Of a stretch of DNA of 64,000 nucleotides, positions 1-8,605 are shown in pieces. The translations under genes and the position numbers were made by a program. The stretch lies in NCBI GenBank assembly GCA_963735465.1, contig CAVTLA010000001.1, positions 3,968,001-4,032,000 on the forward strand, given 5' to 3'. The notes beneath the pieces were generated by a model. The model saw nothing but the letters and a program-made list of their open reading frames with translations, made no database searches and had not been told where the DNA came from. Position 1 is the first letter of the stretch; each line of letters opens with the position of its first letter. This stretch comes from DASZHJ01 sp963735465. Lineage in GTDB: Bacteria > Pseudomonadota > Alphaproteobacteria > ATCC43930 > CGMCC-115725.

Positions 1-1
1 G

Positions 2-151
2 ACGCTGCTGGACGATCTCTGCGAGCTGATGCTGGACGGATCGCTCTGCGCACTGGGCGGGCTCACGCCCTATCCCGTGCTGAGCGCGATCCGTCATTTC
101 CCCGAGGATTTCGACAAGCCGGCGGTCCCCACGCCGGTCGCGGCCGAATAG
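2..151 (+). CDS. fdsB: NAD-dependent formate dehydrogenase beta subunit, C-terminal end (partial)
   Basis: Only the last 49 codons are inside the window; the gene starts before base 1. The readable end contains a DLCELMLDGSLCALGG stretch followed by TPYPVLSAIRHFPEDF. This is the typical C-terminus of NuoF/FdsB flavoproteins, just after the cysteines of their [4Fe-4S] cluster. FdsB carries FMN, binds NAD+ and takes electrons from FdsA. The stop lies 16 bases before fdsA, so the two are co-transcribed. The subunit assignment rests on this short tail and on the fdsA-fdhD-fdsD genes that follow. Confidence 0.85.
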   Translation, partial: TLLDDLCELMLDGSLCALGGLTPYPVLSAIRHFPEDFDKPAVPTPVAAE

Positions 152-167
152 GCCGAGGAGAGTCACG

Positions 168-3008
168 ATGACGCTGATCAAAGAGCTCGACCACGGAACT
201 CCCGCGCGCCTCTCCGAGACGACGGTCACCTTGGAGATCGACGGCGAGTCCGTGACGGTGCCGGCGGGTACCTCGGTCATGCGCGCCGCCGCCGAGCGCG
301 GCGTCAAGGTGCCCAAGCTCTGCGCCACCGACAGCCTCGAGGCCTTCGGCTCCTGCCGGCTCTGCCTCGTCGAGATCGAGGGGCGGCGCGGCACGCCCGC
401 CTCCTGCACCACGCCGGTCGAGGCCGGCATGAAGGTGCGCACGCAAACGCCGAAGCTGGCAAAGCTGCGGCGCAACACCATGGAGCTCTATATCTCCGAC
501 CACCCGCTCGACTGCCTCACCTGCGCCGCCAACGGCGACTGCGAGCTGCAGGACATGGCGGGCGTGGTGGGCCTGCGTGAGGTACGCTACGGCTACGACG
601 GCGCCAACCACCTCGTCGCCGAGAAGGACACCAGCAACCCCTATTTCACCTTCGATCCCGCGAAGTGCATCGTGTGCTCCCGCTGCGTGCGCGCCTGCGA
701 GGAGGTGCAGGGCACCTTCGCCCTCACCATCGACAGCCGCGGCTTCGCCTCGGCGGTCTCGGCGGGGAACGAGGACTTCATCGATTCCGAATGCGTCTCC
801 TGTGGCGCCTGCGTGCAGGCCTGCCCCACCGCCACGCTGATGGAGAAATCCGTCATCGAGATGGGTCAGCCCGAGCACAGCGTCGTCACCACCTGCGCTT
901 ATTGCGGCGTCGGCTGCGCCTTCAAGGCGGAAATGCAGGGGAACGAGGTCGTGCGCATGGTGCCGTTCAAGGACGGCAAGGCGAACCACGGCCACTCCTG
1001 CGTTAAGGGCCGCTTCGCCTGGGGCTACGCCACCCACAAGGATCGCGTCCTGAAGCCGATGGTGCGCGCCCAAATCACCGATCCCTGGCGGGAGGTGAGC
1101 TGGGACGAGGCGATCGCGTATGCCGCGAGCGAGTTCAAGCGCATCCAGGCGAAGTACGGGCCCGATTCCGTAGGCGGCATCACGTCGTCGCGCTGCACCA
1201 ACGAGGAAACTTTCCTGGTGCAGAAGCTGGTGCGCGCCGCCTTCGGCACCAACAACGTCGACACCTGCGCCCGGGTCTGCCATTCGCCCACGGGCTATGG
1301 CCTCAAGACCACGCTCGGCACGTCGGCGGGAACCCAGGATTTCAACTCCGTCGATCATACGAACGTGGTGCTCGTCATCGGCGCCAACCCCACCGACGCG
1401 CATCCCGTCTTCGCGTCGCGCATGAAGCGGCGGCTCCGCGAGGGCGCCAAGCTCATCGTCGCCGATCCGCGCCGCATCGACCTCGTGAAGATGCCCCATG
1501 TGCAGGCGGACTTTCACCTGCCACTGCTGCCGGGCACCAACGTGGCGCTCATCAACGCGCTGGCCCATGTCATCGTGACCGAGGGCCTGGTGAACGAGGC
1601 CTTCGTCGCCGAGCGCTGCGAGCCCGAGACTTTCGGGATCTGGCGCAAGTTCGTCGCCGAGGCGCGCAATTCGCCGGAGGCGGTCGAGAAATACACCGGC
1701 GTTCCCGCCGCCCACGTCCGCGGCGCGGCCCGGCTCTACGCCACAGGCGGCAACGCCGCGATCTATTACGGCCTCGGCGTCACCGAGCACAGCCAGGGAT
1801 CCACCATGGTCATGGGCATGGCGAACCTCGCCATGGCCACGGGCAATATCGGCCGGGTCGGTGTCGGCGTGAATCCGCTCCGCGGACAGAACAACGTGCA
1901 GGGCGCCTGCGACATGGGATCCTTCCCGCACGAGTTCTCCGGATATCGCCACGTCTCCGACGACGCCGTGCGCGAGCTCTTCGAGAGCGCCTGGCACGTG
2001 GGGCTCCAGGGCGAGCCGGGCCTGCGCATCCCCAACATGCTGGACGCCGCCGTCGAGGGCAGCTTCAAGGGCATCTACATCCAGGGCGAGGACATCGTGC
2101 AGTCCGACCCCAATACCCACCACGTGACCGCCGGCCTGGCGGCGATGGAATGCGTCGTGGTGCAGGACCTGTTCCTGAACGAGACCGCGAGCTATGCCCA
2201 TGTCTTCCTGCCGGGCTCCTCGTTCCTGGAGAAGGACGGCACCTTCACCAACGCCGAGCGGCGGATCAGCCGGGTGCGCAAGGCGCTGCCGCCCATGGCG
2301 GGCCTCGCGGATTGGGAGGTGACCGTCGCGCTCTCGAACGCGCTGGGCTACCCCATGCACTACACCCATCCCTCGGAGATCATGGACGAGGTCGCGCGCC
2401 TGACGCCGACCTTCAAGGGCGTCTCCTACGAGAGGCTCGACGAGCTCGGCTCCGTGCAGTGGCCCTGCAACGACGCGGCGCCGGAGGGCACGCCGATCAT
2501 GCATGTGAACGGCTTCGTCCGCGGCAAGGGCCACTTCGTCATCACCGAGTTCGTGCCCACCGACGAGCGGACGACGGCGCGCTTCCCGCTCATCCTCACC
2601 ACCGGCCGCATCCTCTCCCAGTACAACGTCGGCGCCCAGACCCGGCGCACCGCCAACGTGGTCTGGCACGACGAGGACGTGCTGGAGATCCATCCCTCCG
2701 ATGCGGAGAACCGCGGCATCCGGGACGGCGACCTGGTGGCGCTCTCCAGCCGCGCCGGCGACACCTCGCTGCGTGCCCGCCTCTCCGAGCGGATGCAGCC
2801 CGGCGTCGTCTACACCACCTTCCACTACGCCGGCACCGGCGCCAACGTGGTGACGACGGAGTTCACGGACTGGGCGACGGACTGCCCGGAGTACAAGGTC
2901 ACCGCCGTCCAGGTGCGCCGCACCAACCATCCTTCGGAGTGGCAGGAGCACTACATCGAGACGCGGAAGCTTACGACGCGCGTCGGGACCAGCGATGCCG
3001 CCGACTGA
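168..3008 (+). CDS. fdsA: NAD-dependent formate dehydrogenase alpha (catalytic molybdopterin) subunit
   Basis: Cytoplasmic catalytic subunit that oxidises formate to CO2 and passes electrons through Fe-S clusters to FdsB for NAD+ reduction. The 946 residues show a NuoG-like N-terminus: a [2Fe-2S] site (C52, C63, C66, C80), a His/Cys3 cluster (H112, C116, C119, C125) and two ferredoxin [4Fe-4S] sites (C167-C177 and C209-C219). A further [4Fe-4S] site (C243, C246, C250, C278) opens the molybdopterin domain. The VCHSPTG motif supplies the Mo-ligand Cys371 and the adjacent catalytic His372. A purine-rich site (GAGGAGAG) precedes the ATG. The gene overlaps fdhD by 14 bases. Length and motif order match FdsA of oxygen-tolerant soluble formate dehydrogenases. 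Confidence 0.97.
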   Translation: MTLIKELDHGTPARLSETTVTLEIDGESVTVPAGTSVMRAAAERGVKVPKLCATDSLEAFGSCRLCLVEIEGRRGTPASCTTPVEAGMKVRTQTPKLAKLRRNTMELYISDHPLDCLTCAANGDCELQDMAGVVGLREVRYGYDGANHLVAEKDTSNPYFTFDPAKCIVCSRCVRACEEVQGTFALTIDSRGFASAVSAGNEDFIDSECVSCGACVQACPTATLMEKSVIEMGQPEHSVVTTCAYCGVGCAFKAEMQGNEVVRMVPFKDGKANHGHSCVKGRFAWGYATHKDRVLKPMVRAQITDPWREVSWDEAIAYAASEFKRIQAKYGPDSVGGITSSRCTNEETFLVQKLVRAAFGTNNVDTCARVCHSPTGYGLKTTLGTSAGTQDFNSVDHTNVVLVIGANPTDAHPVFASRMKRRLREGAKLIVADPRRIDLVKMPHVQADFHLPLLPGTNVALINALAHVIVTEGLVNEAFVAERCEPETFGIWRKFVAEARNSPEAVEKYTGVPAAHVRGAARLYATGGNAAIYYGLGVTEHSQGSTMVMGMANLAMATGNIGRVGVGVNPLRGQNNVQGACDMGSFPHEFSGYRHVSDDAVRELFESAWHVGLQGEPGLRIPNMLDAAVEGSFKGIYIQGEDIVQSDPNTHHVTAGLAAMECVVVQDLFLNETASYAHVFLPGSSFLEKDGTFTNAERRISRVRKALPPMAGLADWEVTVALSNALGYPMHYTHPSEIMDEVARLTPTFKGVSYERLDELGSVQWPCNDAAPEGTPIMHVNGFVRGKGHFVITEFVPTDERTTARFPLILTTGRILSQYNVGAQTRRTANVVWHDEDVLEIHPSDAENRGIRDGDLVALSSRAGDTSLRARLSERMQPGVVYTTFHYAGTGANVVTTEFTDWATDCPEYKVTAVQVRRTNHPSEWQEHYIETRKLTTRVGTSDAAD

Positions 3009-3858
3009 CGTCTCCACCCTGACGCCACCACCGTCGGCGCGCGACCGCAAGGTCCGCCGCCGCTCGGAGGTGGTCGCGAGCCTGCGCCTGACCGAGGCGG
3101 CGGCGACGCCGCGCGACGTCGCGATCGCGGCGGAGGTGCCGGTGGCGCTGGTCTATAACGGCGTCTCCCACGTGGTGATGATGGCGACGCCGGAGGATCT
3201 CTCGGACTTTGCCTTGGGATTCAGCCTCAGCGAGGGCATCCTCGGGGACCGGCGCGAGCTCTTCGATCTCGAGATCGAGGAAGGCAGCACCGGCATCGCC
3301 GTCAACATGACCATCGAGCGCGGGCGTTTCGCCCTGCTGGAGAACCGCCGGCGCAACCTGACCGGCCGCACCGGCTGCGGCCTCTGCGGCGTCGACGACC
3401 TGACCCAGGTGGCGCGCCCGCTGCCCCGCGTCGGTGCCGGCGTTCCCGTGACATCCGCCGCGATCCACCGGGCTCTCGACGCGCTGCCGGCGCTGCAGCC
3501 CGCCAACCGCGAGACCGGCGCCGTCCATGCCGCCGCCTGGGCGACGCCGGACGGCGAGATCCTCCTGGCGCGGGAGGACGTCGGCCGCCACAACGCCCTC
3601 GACAAGCTCATCGGCGCCTTGGCGAAGGCGCAGACCGATCCCGACACCGGCTTCGCCGTCATCACCAGCCGCTGCAGCTTCGAGATGGTGCAGAAGGCGG
3701 CGACCTTGCGCATGCCCATGCTGGTGGCGATCTCGGCGCCGACGACGATGGCGCTCCGCATCGCCGGGGAGACCGGCCTTACATTGGTGGCGCTCGCCCG
3801 CGCCGACAGCATCACCGTCTACGCCAACCCCGGGCGGATCATCGCGGCCCGCCCATGA
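2995..3858 (+). CDS. fdhD: Formate dehydrogenase accessory sulfurtransferase FdhD
   Basis: FdhD moves sulfur from a cysteine desulfurase to the bis-MGD cofactor, a step needed for formate dehydrogenase activity. The 287-residue protein has the family's conserved CxxC motif (C128, C131, in GCGLCGVDDL). The GREDVGRHNALDK-like block, read here as AREDVGRHNALDK, follows in the C-terminal half. The start overlaps fdsA by 14 bases and the stop overlaps fdsD (ATGA), so it is translationally coupled inside the fds operon. No anomalies are seen. Confidence 0.96.
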   Translation: MPPTDVSTLTPPPSARDRKVRRRSEVVASLRLTEAAATPRDVAIAAEVPVALVYNGVSHVVMMATPEDLSDFALGFSLSEGILGDRRELFDLEIEEGSTGIAVNMTIERGRFALLENRRRNLTGRTGCGLCGVDDLTQVARPLPRVGAGVPVTSAAIHRALDALPALQPANRETGAVHAAAWATPDGEILLAREDVGRHNALDKLIGALAKAQTDPDTGFAVITSRCSFEMVQKAATLRMPMLVAISAPTTMALRIAGETGLTLVALARADSITVYANPGRIIAARP

Positions 3859-4094
3859 CGCCCACCCACATGCTGCGCCTGGCGAACCAGATCGCCCTCT
3901 ACTTCGCGAGCTATCCCCGGGACGAGGCGATCGCCGGCATTACCGATCACATGGAGAAATTCTGGGAGCGGCGGATGCGGCAGCAGATCGTCGCCTACGT
4001 CGCCGAGACCGGCGGCCAGGGCCTGCACGAGCTGGCGCTCGCCGCGGTCCAGCGCCTGCGTCCGGTGCCGGCGGCGAGGATCGCGCGGGGTTAG
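3855..4094 (+). CDS. fdsD: Formate dehydrogenase delta subunit
   Basis: A 79-residue protein that matches FdsD in size, position (last gene of fdsGBACD-type operons) and sequence. It begins HMLRLANQIALYFASYP, then has a charged IADH-like helix and a W-E-R-RMRQQI segment. FdsD is a small subunit of the formate dehydrogenase complex with a role in assembly or cofactor handling. The ATG overlaps the fdhD stop by four bases. It is the last gene of the operon and is followed directly by a palindromic repeat that may act as a terminator. Confidence 0.92.
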   Translation: MTPTHMLRLANQIALYFASYPRDEAIAGITDHMEKFWERRMRQQIVAYVAETGGQGLHELALAAVQRLRPVPAARIARG

Positions 4095-4115
4095 TTTTCG
4101 TTGGAGAAGCATCCC

Positions 4116-4225
4116 GCGTCCTTCGACGCGCTTCGCTTGCTCAGGATGAGGCGATTTTCTTTCCGCCATCACCAACGCGCCTCATCCTGAGCAAGCGGCC
4201 CCATGGGCCGCACGTCGAAGGACGC
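4116..4225. repeat. Palindromic intergenic repeat, family A copy 1
   Basis: A long imperfect inverted repeat. The left arm begins GCGTCCTTCGACG and contains GCTCAGGATGAGG; the right arm contains CCTCATCCTGAGC and ends GTCGAAGGACGC. A short T-rich loop separates them. It sits between convergent fdsD and dgdA and could form a strong bidirectional hairpin. Four further copies lie at about 6.3, 22.0, 48.1 and 60.6 kb. Confidence 0.9.
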
Positions 4226-4265
4226 ACCGCCGCCTCTGCAACCCGCCGCTCGTCGGACGCCGCTC

Positions 4266-5588
4266 CTATTCCGCCGCCGCGCGCGCGCCGTCCGCCAGCA
4301 CCTCCGTGATCGCCTGGTCGAGGATGGCGATGCCGCGGTCGAGCTCGTCGCGGGTGACCGTGAGCGGCGGGGCGATGCGCCAGATCGCCGCCATCGAGCC
4401 CACCGAGACGATGTTCATGGAGAGGCCGAGCTCCATGCATCGGTTGGTAATGGCGTAGCCGGTGGCCGCGTCCGGCGCGCGAGTCTCGCGGTCCTGCACG
4501 AGTTCCACGCCCTGCAGCAGGCCGAAGCCGCGGACGTCGCCGATGATCTCGTGCCTGTCCTGGAGATGACGCAGGCCGGCGGAGAGGTGCTCGCCCATCG
4601 CGAGGGCACGGGCGTTCAGATCCTCCTCCGCCAGCACGTCGAGGACGGCGAGCGCCACCTGGGCCGGCATGGGATCGGAGACATGGGACGTGGGATGGAT
4701 GAAGCCCTTGGCGTGGCAGTCCGCCTCCATCGCCTCGGAGATGACGGTGGCCGAGAGCGGCAGCCCGCCGCCCAGCGTCTTCGAGAGGGTGAGGATGTCG
4801 GGCTCGACGCCGAAATGCTGGAAGGCGAAGTCGCGGCCCAGGCGGCCGAAGGCGGTCTGCGCCTCGTCGAAGATCAGGAGCATGCCACGCTTCTCGCAAT
4901 GCTCCCGCACCTTCTGCCAGTAGCCGTCGGGCGGCACGATCACGCCGCCGGAGCTTTCCACGGGCTCGGCGATGACGGCGGCGAGCGACCCCGTGGACTG
5001 CGCGTCCACCATGTCGAAGCCCACCTCGAGGCAGGTGCCGTCGCAGGCGTCGCGGCAATGCCGGATCGGGCAGTGATAGGCGTTGGGCGCGGGCAGCGTC
5101 AGAGAGCCCGGCATCATCGGCCCGTAGCCCTTGCGACCGGCAACGTAATTGACGGACTGCGCCCCTGACGTCATCCCGTGCCAGGAGCCGGTGAAGCCCA
5201 CCACCTCGAAATTGCCGGTAGAGAGTTTCGCCAGCTTGAGCGCCGCCTCATTCGCCTCGCCGCCGGTGCTGAGGAAGAGCGACTTGGAGAGATGAGGCGG
5301 CAGCATCTGGGCCAGGCGCTGGGACAGCGCCACGACCGGCGGGCTCAGCATGCCGCTGAAGAGATGCAGCGCCCCCTCGCACGCCTCGCGGATCGCCTCG
5401 ACGATGCGGGGATGGTTGTGGCCGAGGGTCGCGCACATCTGGCCCGAGGTGAAATCCAGGATCTCCCGCCCCTCGGTGTCCCAGATCAGGGTGCCCCGCG
5501 CCTTGGCGATGAGGCGCGGCACGAAGGGCATGCCATAGCGGATGAGATGCTCGTCCCAGGGCTCGTTGGTGAGATGCGGCGTCGACAT
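4266..5588 (-). CDS. dgdA: 2,2-dialkylglycine decarboxylase (class III PLP aminotransferase fold)
   Basis: PLP enzyme that decarboxylates 2,2-dialkylglycines such as 2-aminoisobutyrate and transfers the amino group to pyruvate. The 440 residues carry the class III fold with Schiff-base Lys270 (LTLSKTLGGG), cofactor Asp241 (IFDEAQTAFGR) and Trp136-His137. The residues described for Burkholderia cepacia DGD (Gln52, Trp138, Met141, Lys272, Arg406) all appear here at a constant offset of two: Gln50, Trp136, Met139, Lys270, Arg404. That argues for DGD rather than a generic omega-aminotransferase. The gene is divergent from an Lrp/AsnC regulator that probably controls it. Activity on another amine remains possible. 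Confidence 0.87.
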   Translation of the reverse strand: MSTPHLTNEPWDEHLIRYGMPFVPRLIAKARGTLIWDTEGREILDFTSGQMCATLGHNHPRIVEAIREACEGALHLFSGMLSPPVVALSQRLAQMLPPHLSKSLFLSTGGEANEAALKLAKLSTGNFEVVGFTGSWHGMTSGAQSVNYVAGRKGYGPMMPGSLTLPAPNAYHCPIRHCRDACDGTCLEVGFDMVDAQSTGSLAAVIAEPVESSGGVIVPPDGYWQKVREHCEKRGMLLIFDEAQTAFGRLGRDFAFQHFGVEPDILTLSKTLGGGLPLSATVISEAMEADCHAKGFIHPTSHVSDPMPAQVALAVLDVLAEEDLNARALAMGEHLSAGLRHLQDRHEIIGDVRGFGLLQGVELVQDRETRAPDAATGYAITNRCMELGLSMNIVSVGSMAAIWRIAPPLTVTRDELDRGIAILDQAITEVLADGARAAAE

Positions 5589-5733
5589 CGGCGGCGGCTC
5601 CTTGCTGGCAGACCCGCATCAAGCCTATAACGGCCGGGCCGATTTGCGATTTCTTTGTTCGAGCAAAAATGATGGAATTCGGCTTTGATTCTCGGGACAG
5701 GAGAAATTCCGATGGCAGAAATTGGGATTGAGC

Positions 5734-6231
5734 ATGCGAAATGAAAAGCCGCCGGAAATAGCCGCGGCGCCGCTCGACGCGATCGATCGAAAAATCCTGC
5801 GCGCGCTGCAGGCGGACGGGCTGATCGCGAACCAGGCGCTGGCGGACGAGGTGGGGCTGTCGCCGCCGGCGTGCCTGAAACGCGTGCGCCGGCTGCGGGC
5901 CGCGGGCGTCGTCCAGCGCACGGCCGCCCTGCTGGCGCCGGCGGCGCTGGGCTATCCGCTGCTGACGGTGGTGCGCATCAAGCTCGACCGCCCGCGGGAG
6001 AAGGTGATGCGCGACTTCGAGCGGCGGATGCGCGACCTGCCCCGCGTCACGCACTGCCTCACCGTCGCCGGCGACATCGACTACATCATCCTCGTGCGCA
6101 GCCGGGACGTGGCGCACTATCAGGAGTTCGCGCGCCACGTGCTGGCAACCGCGCCGGGCATCCGCTCCTACACCAGCGAGATCGTGCTGGAGGCTCCCAA
6201 GTGGACGACGGAGATTCCGGTGGAGGATTGA
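5734..6231 (+). CDS. Lrp/AsnC family transcriptional regulator
   Basis: About 165 residues: an N-terminal winged HTH (LDAIDRKILRALQADG, then ALADEVGLSPPACLKRVRRL) and a C-terminal RAM ligand-binding domain (HCLTVAGDIDYIILVRSRD). The ATG at 5734 is preferred to a TTG at 5722. The gene is divergent from the dialkylglycine decarboxylase, so it is probably its amino-acid-responsive regulator. The 145-bp gap holds imperfect AT-rich inverted half-sites (GGAATT near 5674 and AAATTCC near 5704) that could be its operator. The described Burkholderia dgd system uses a LysR-type regulator, so this pairing differs. Confidence 0.9.
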   Translation: MRNEKPPEIAAAPLDAIDRKILRALQADGLIANQALADEVGLSPPACLKRVRRLRAAGVVQRTAALLAPAALGYPLLTVVRIKLDRPREKVMRDFERRMRDLPRVTHCLTVAGDIDYIILVRSRDVAHYQEFARHVLATAPGIRSYTSEIVLEAPKWTTEIPVED

Positions 6232-6253
6232 GGGCGCGTTGGATGAGCATCGT

Positions 6254-6361
6254 GCGTCCTTCGACGCGCTACGCTTGCTCAGGATGAGGCGGTTTTCTTT
6301 CCGCCATCACCAACGATCCTCATCCTGAGCAAGCGAGCGGAGCGAGCGCGTCGAAGGACGC
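6254..6361. repeat. Palindromic intergenic repeat, family A copy 2
   Basis: Second copy of the family A palindrome, with arms GCGTCCTTCGACGCG...CTCAGGATGAGG and ATCCTCATCCTGAGC...TCGAAGGACGC. It lies between the convergent Lrp/AsnC gene and the GntR gene, a position where a hairpin could stop transcription from both sides. Confidence 0.9.
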
Positions 6362-6374
6362 ACCGCCTATCCCG

Positions 6375-7043
6375 CTACCCCGCCCGCGCCACATCCTCCG
6401 CGCGCAGCAAAGCAACCAGCGCCGCCGTCGCTGCCGTCACGTGATCGGCGACCAGCTTCGCCGCCGCCGGCGCATCACCCTTGCGGCAGGCGCGGAGGAT
6501 GGCGCGGTGCTCGCGCTGGGAGCGGGGCTGCCAGCGCTCCGCCTGCCAGATGACGCGAAGATAGCGGTCGGCGCCGCGCCAGAGAGTTTCCAGTGTCTCC
6601 ATCAGGCGCGGCCGGCCGCAGGGCGCGTAGAGGGCGCGGTGGAAGCGCCAGTTCGCCGCGGACCAATCGCCGAGATCGTCGCTGCCGTCGCCGGCCGTGA
6701 CCGCCGCGGCGGCGGCGGCGAGATCGGCGGCGGTGAGGCGCGGGACCGCCAGGCGGATCGCCAGCGCCTCGAGGGCGGCGCGCATCTCCCCCAGCTCCGC
6801 CGCGTCCTCGGCACTCAATCGCGCGACGAAGAAGCCGCGCCGCGGCGCGAAGGTGACGAGCCCCTCGGCCTCCAGGCGGCGCAGCGCCTCGCGGACGGGA
6901 ATATGGCTCACGCCCTGCTCGGCGGCGACGCGGTCCTGGTTGACGCGGGTGCCGGCGGCCAGCGCGCCGGAGAGGATGGCGGCGCGCAGCCGGCCGGCGA
7001 TAGCGACGGGCGCGGGGGCCATTGACAGGAGGGGCTCGGCCAT
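6375..7043 (-). CDS. GntR family (FadR-type) transcriptional regulator
   Basis: About 222 residues. The N-terminal winged HTH reads LRAAILSGALAAGTRVNQD, then PVREALRRLEAEGLV. It is followed by an all-helical FCD-type effector domain rich in Ala, with WRFHRALY and HRAILRACRKGD. The reading frame is open for 55 more codons upstream, but that part overlaps the divergent aminotransferase. The ATG at 7043 gives a normal GntR N-terminus and leaves a 40-bp intergenic region holding a clear palindrome. It is likely an autoregulated repressor of the divergent aminotransferase gene. The effector is unknown. Confidence 0.88.
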   Translation of the reverse strand: MAEPLLSMAPAPVAIAGRLRAAILSGALAAGTRVNQDRVAAEQGVSHIPVREALRRLEAEGLVTFAPRRGFFVARLSAEDAAELGEMRAALEALAIRLAVPRLTAADLAAAAAAVTAGDGSDDLGDWSAANWRFHRALYAPCGRPRLMETLETLWRGADRYLRVIWQAERWQPRSQREHRAILRACRKGDAPAAAKLVADHVTAATAALVALLRAEDVARAG

Positions 7044-7051
7044 GGCTTGAA

Positions 7052-7068
7052 TCCTATAGGATATAGGA
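7052..7068. promoter_or_regulatory. Candidate GntR operator
   Basis: A 17-bp perfect inverted repeat (TCCTATA, spacer GGA, TATAGGA) lies in the 40-bp gap between the divergent GntR regulator and aminotransferase genes. It also contains the 10-bp palindrome TCCTATAGGA. Position and symmetry fit a binding site for the dimeric regulator; binding itself is inferred. Confidence 0.6.
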
Positions 7069-7083
7069 AAGGGGAGCAACACC

Positions 7084-8265
7084 ATGGCCCGCCACCGCCC
7101 CGCCCGCCTCGCCCAGATGCCCGGCATCGGCGTCGACCGCATGGGCGACACCGCCGACGCCCTCGCGGATGCCCGTATGCTGCGCATGGAAAACCTGGAT
7201 ACGGACATCCCGCCCTATGGGCCGGCGATCGCGGCGACCCAGCGCGCGGCGACGGAGGATGCCGCGAACTCCTACCTGCCGTTCCTCGGCCAGGATCATC
7301 TGCGTCGGGCGGCGACCGCCCATGTGAGCCGATTGAGTGGCGTCGACTACGAGTGGCGGCGCAGCTCGGTCATCAGCGCCGGCGGCCTCTCCGGCATTCT
7401 GAACACGCTGCTGGCGACCGTCGATGTCGGCGACGAGGTGATCCTGACCGATCCCGTCTATGCCGGCCTTCTCAATCGCGTGCGCCTCGCCGGCGGCGTG
7501 CCTCGCCTGGTACCGCTGATACCCGGTCCGGCGGGCTGGCGCCTCGACGTCGATGCCTTCCGCGCCGCGGCAGCTTCGCCCAAGGTGCGGGCCGTGCTGA
7601 TGATGAGCCCCTCGATGCCCACGGGCTCGGTGCTCACGCCAAAAGAATGGCAGACCGTCGCGGAGGCCTGCGTCCAGCACGACCTGCTGCTGATCTACGA
7701 CGCCGCCATGGAGCGCATCCTCTTCGACGGGCGCGAAGTGCTGCACCCCGCGCGCCAGCCGGGCATGGCCGATCGCACGGTGACCATCGGCTCCGCCTCC
7801 AAGGAGCTGCGCATGATCGGCTGGCGCATCGGCTGGGTTGTCGGCCCACCCGAGATCATCGCCGACGTGGGCCTGGTCGGCATCTCCAACGTGGTCTGCC
7901 AGGTCGGCATCGCCATGGAGGCGGCGGCGGTAGCGCTGGAGGCGCCGGCCAGCGACGTGCGCGACGCTGCCGCGGAATTGCAGACGCGGCGCGACCTCAT
8001 CCTCCGCGAGCTCGACGGCATCGTGCCGGCGATCCCGCCCCACGGCGGCTGGTCGCTGCTCCTCGACGTCGGCGCCGTCGGGTTGGACGGCGAGACCGCC
8101 TCGCGCCGCTTCCTGGAGAAAGCCAAAATCGCCGCGACGCCGATGGCGAACTGGGGCAGCGCCAGCGCCGCCCGCTACCTCCGCCTGGTCTTCGCCAACG
8201 AGCCGTGCCCGCGGCTCGAGGGGATTGGGGCGCGGGTGAAGGCGGCGCTATCGGCGGCAACGTGA
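7084..8265 (+). CDS. Pyridoxal phosphate-dependent aminotransferase, class I/II
   Basis: A 393-residue fold-type I PLP enzyme. Lys240 in GSASKELRMIGWRIGW is the Schiff-base lysine, followed by the family's arginine-bearing segment. Asp206 (IYDAAMERI) should contact the pyridine nitrogen. The substrate amino acid is not evident. One oddity: the usual NPTG motif reads SPSMPTG (175-181), with Met where a PLP-contacting Asn is normally found. The N-terminus (GIGVDRMGDTADAL) is unlike common aspartate or aromatic aminotransferases. The divergent GntR gene and shared operator suggest substrate-induced amino-acid catabolism. Confidence 0.85.
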   Translation: MARHRPARLAQMPGIGVDRMGDTADALADARMLRMENLDTDIPPYGPAIAATQRAATEDAANSYLPFLGQDHLRRAATAHVSRLSGVDYEWRRSSVISAGGLSGILNTLLATVDVGDEVILTDPVYAGLLNRVRLAGGVPRLVPLIPGPAGWRLDVDAFRAAAASPKVRAVLMMSPSMPTGSVLTPKEWQTVAEACVQHDLLLIYDAAMERILFDGREVLHPARQPGMADRTVTIGSASKELRMIGWRIGWVVGPPEIIADVGLVGISNVVCQVGIAMEAAAVALEAPASDVRDAAAELQTRRDLILRELDGIVPAIPPHGGWSLLLDVGAVGLDGETASRRFLEKAKIAATPMANWGSASAARYLRLVFANEPCPRLEGIGARVKAALSAAT

Positions 8266-8287
8266 TCCGGCAAAGGTAAAGACCCGG

Positions 8288-8605
8288 TCATTTCTCATCG
8301 GTGCCGCGCAACGCGCGCTGGACGTTCTGTCCGCCGTGAAAAATCCGCACGATCACGACCTCGGCGATCCCGACTTGAAATACGATCGTGGCTCGGCGCT
8401 CGAAACCCATTATCCGCAGGCCGGGGCGGATATCGCCGCGCGGCGCGCCGCGCTTGGGAAACGTCCCCAGCGACATGCAGGCCGTCTCGATTCGATCGAT
8501 ATACGTCCCGGCAACTCCCGTTCCTGCCGCCTCCGCGACGTAGCGATAAAGCGCCGGCAGATCGGCCTCCGCCCGAGGCCGAAAGCTGACCTCAAACCTT
8601 CGCAT
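8288..8605 (-). CDS. parE: ParE/RelE-family toxin
   Basis: A 105-residue protein with the compact RelE/ParE fold signature: an N-terminal FEVSFRPRAEADL strand-helix, YIDRIETACMSLGTFPKRG in the middle, and C-terminal strands (ATIVFQVGIAEVVIVRIFHGGQN). ParE proteins poison DNA gyrase and RelE relatives cleave mRNA; the pairing with a ParD-like antitoxin favours ParE. The start at 8605 was chosen because it overlaps the antitoxin stop by 14 bases, as usual for coupled toxin-antitoxin pairs. A longer in-frame start exists but would run through the antitoxin. Confidence 0.87.
   Translation of the reverse strand: MRRFEVSFRPRAEADLPALYRYVAEAAGTGVAGTYIDRIETACMSLGTFPKRGAPRGDIRPGLRIMGFERRATIVFQVGIAEVVIVRIFHGGQNVQRALRGTDEK

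Noticed and set aside
63..3050. A 995-codon open frame on the minus strand opposite fdsA
   Set aside because: It mirrors a well-conserved coding gene in high-GC DNA, where the antisense frame is often open. It has no recognisable domain, and fdsA motifs are unambiguous.
5722..5734. TTG start four codons upstream for the Lrp/AsnC regulator
   Set aside because: The ATG at 5734 gives a normal family N-terminus, so the less common TTG start is not needed.
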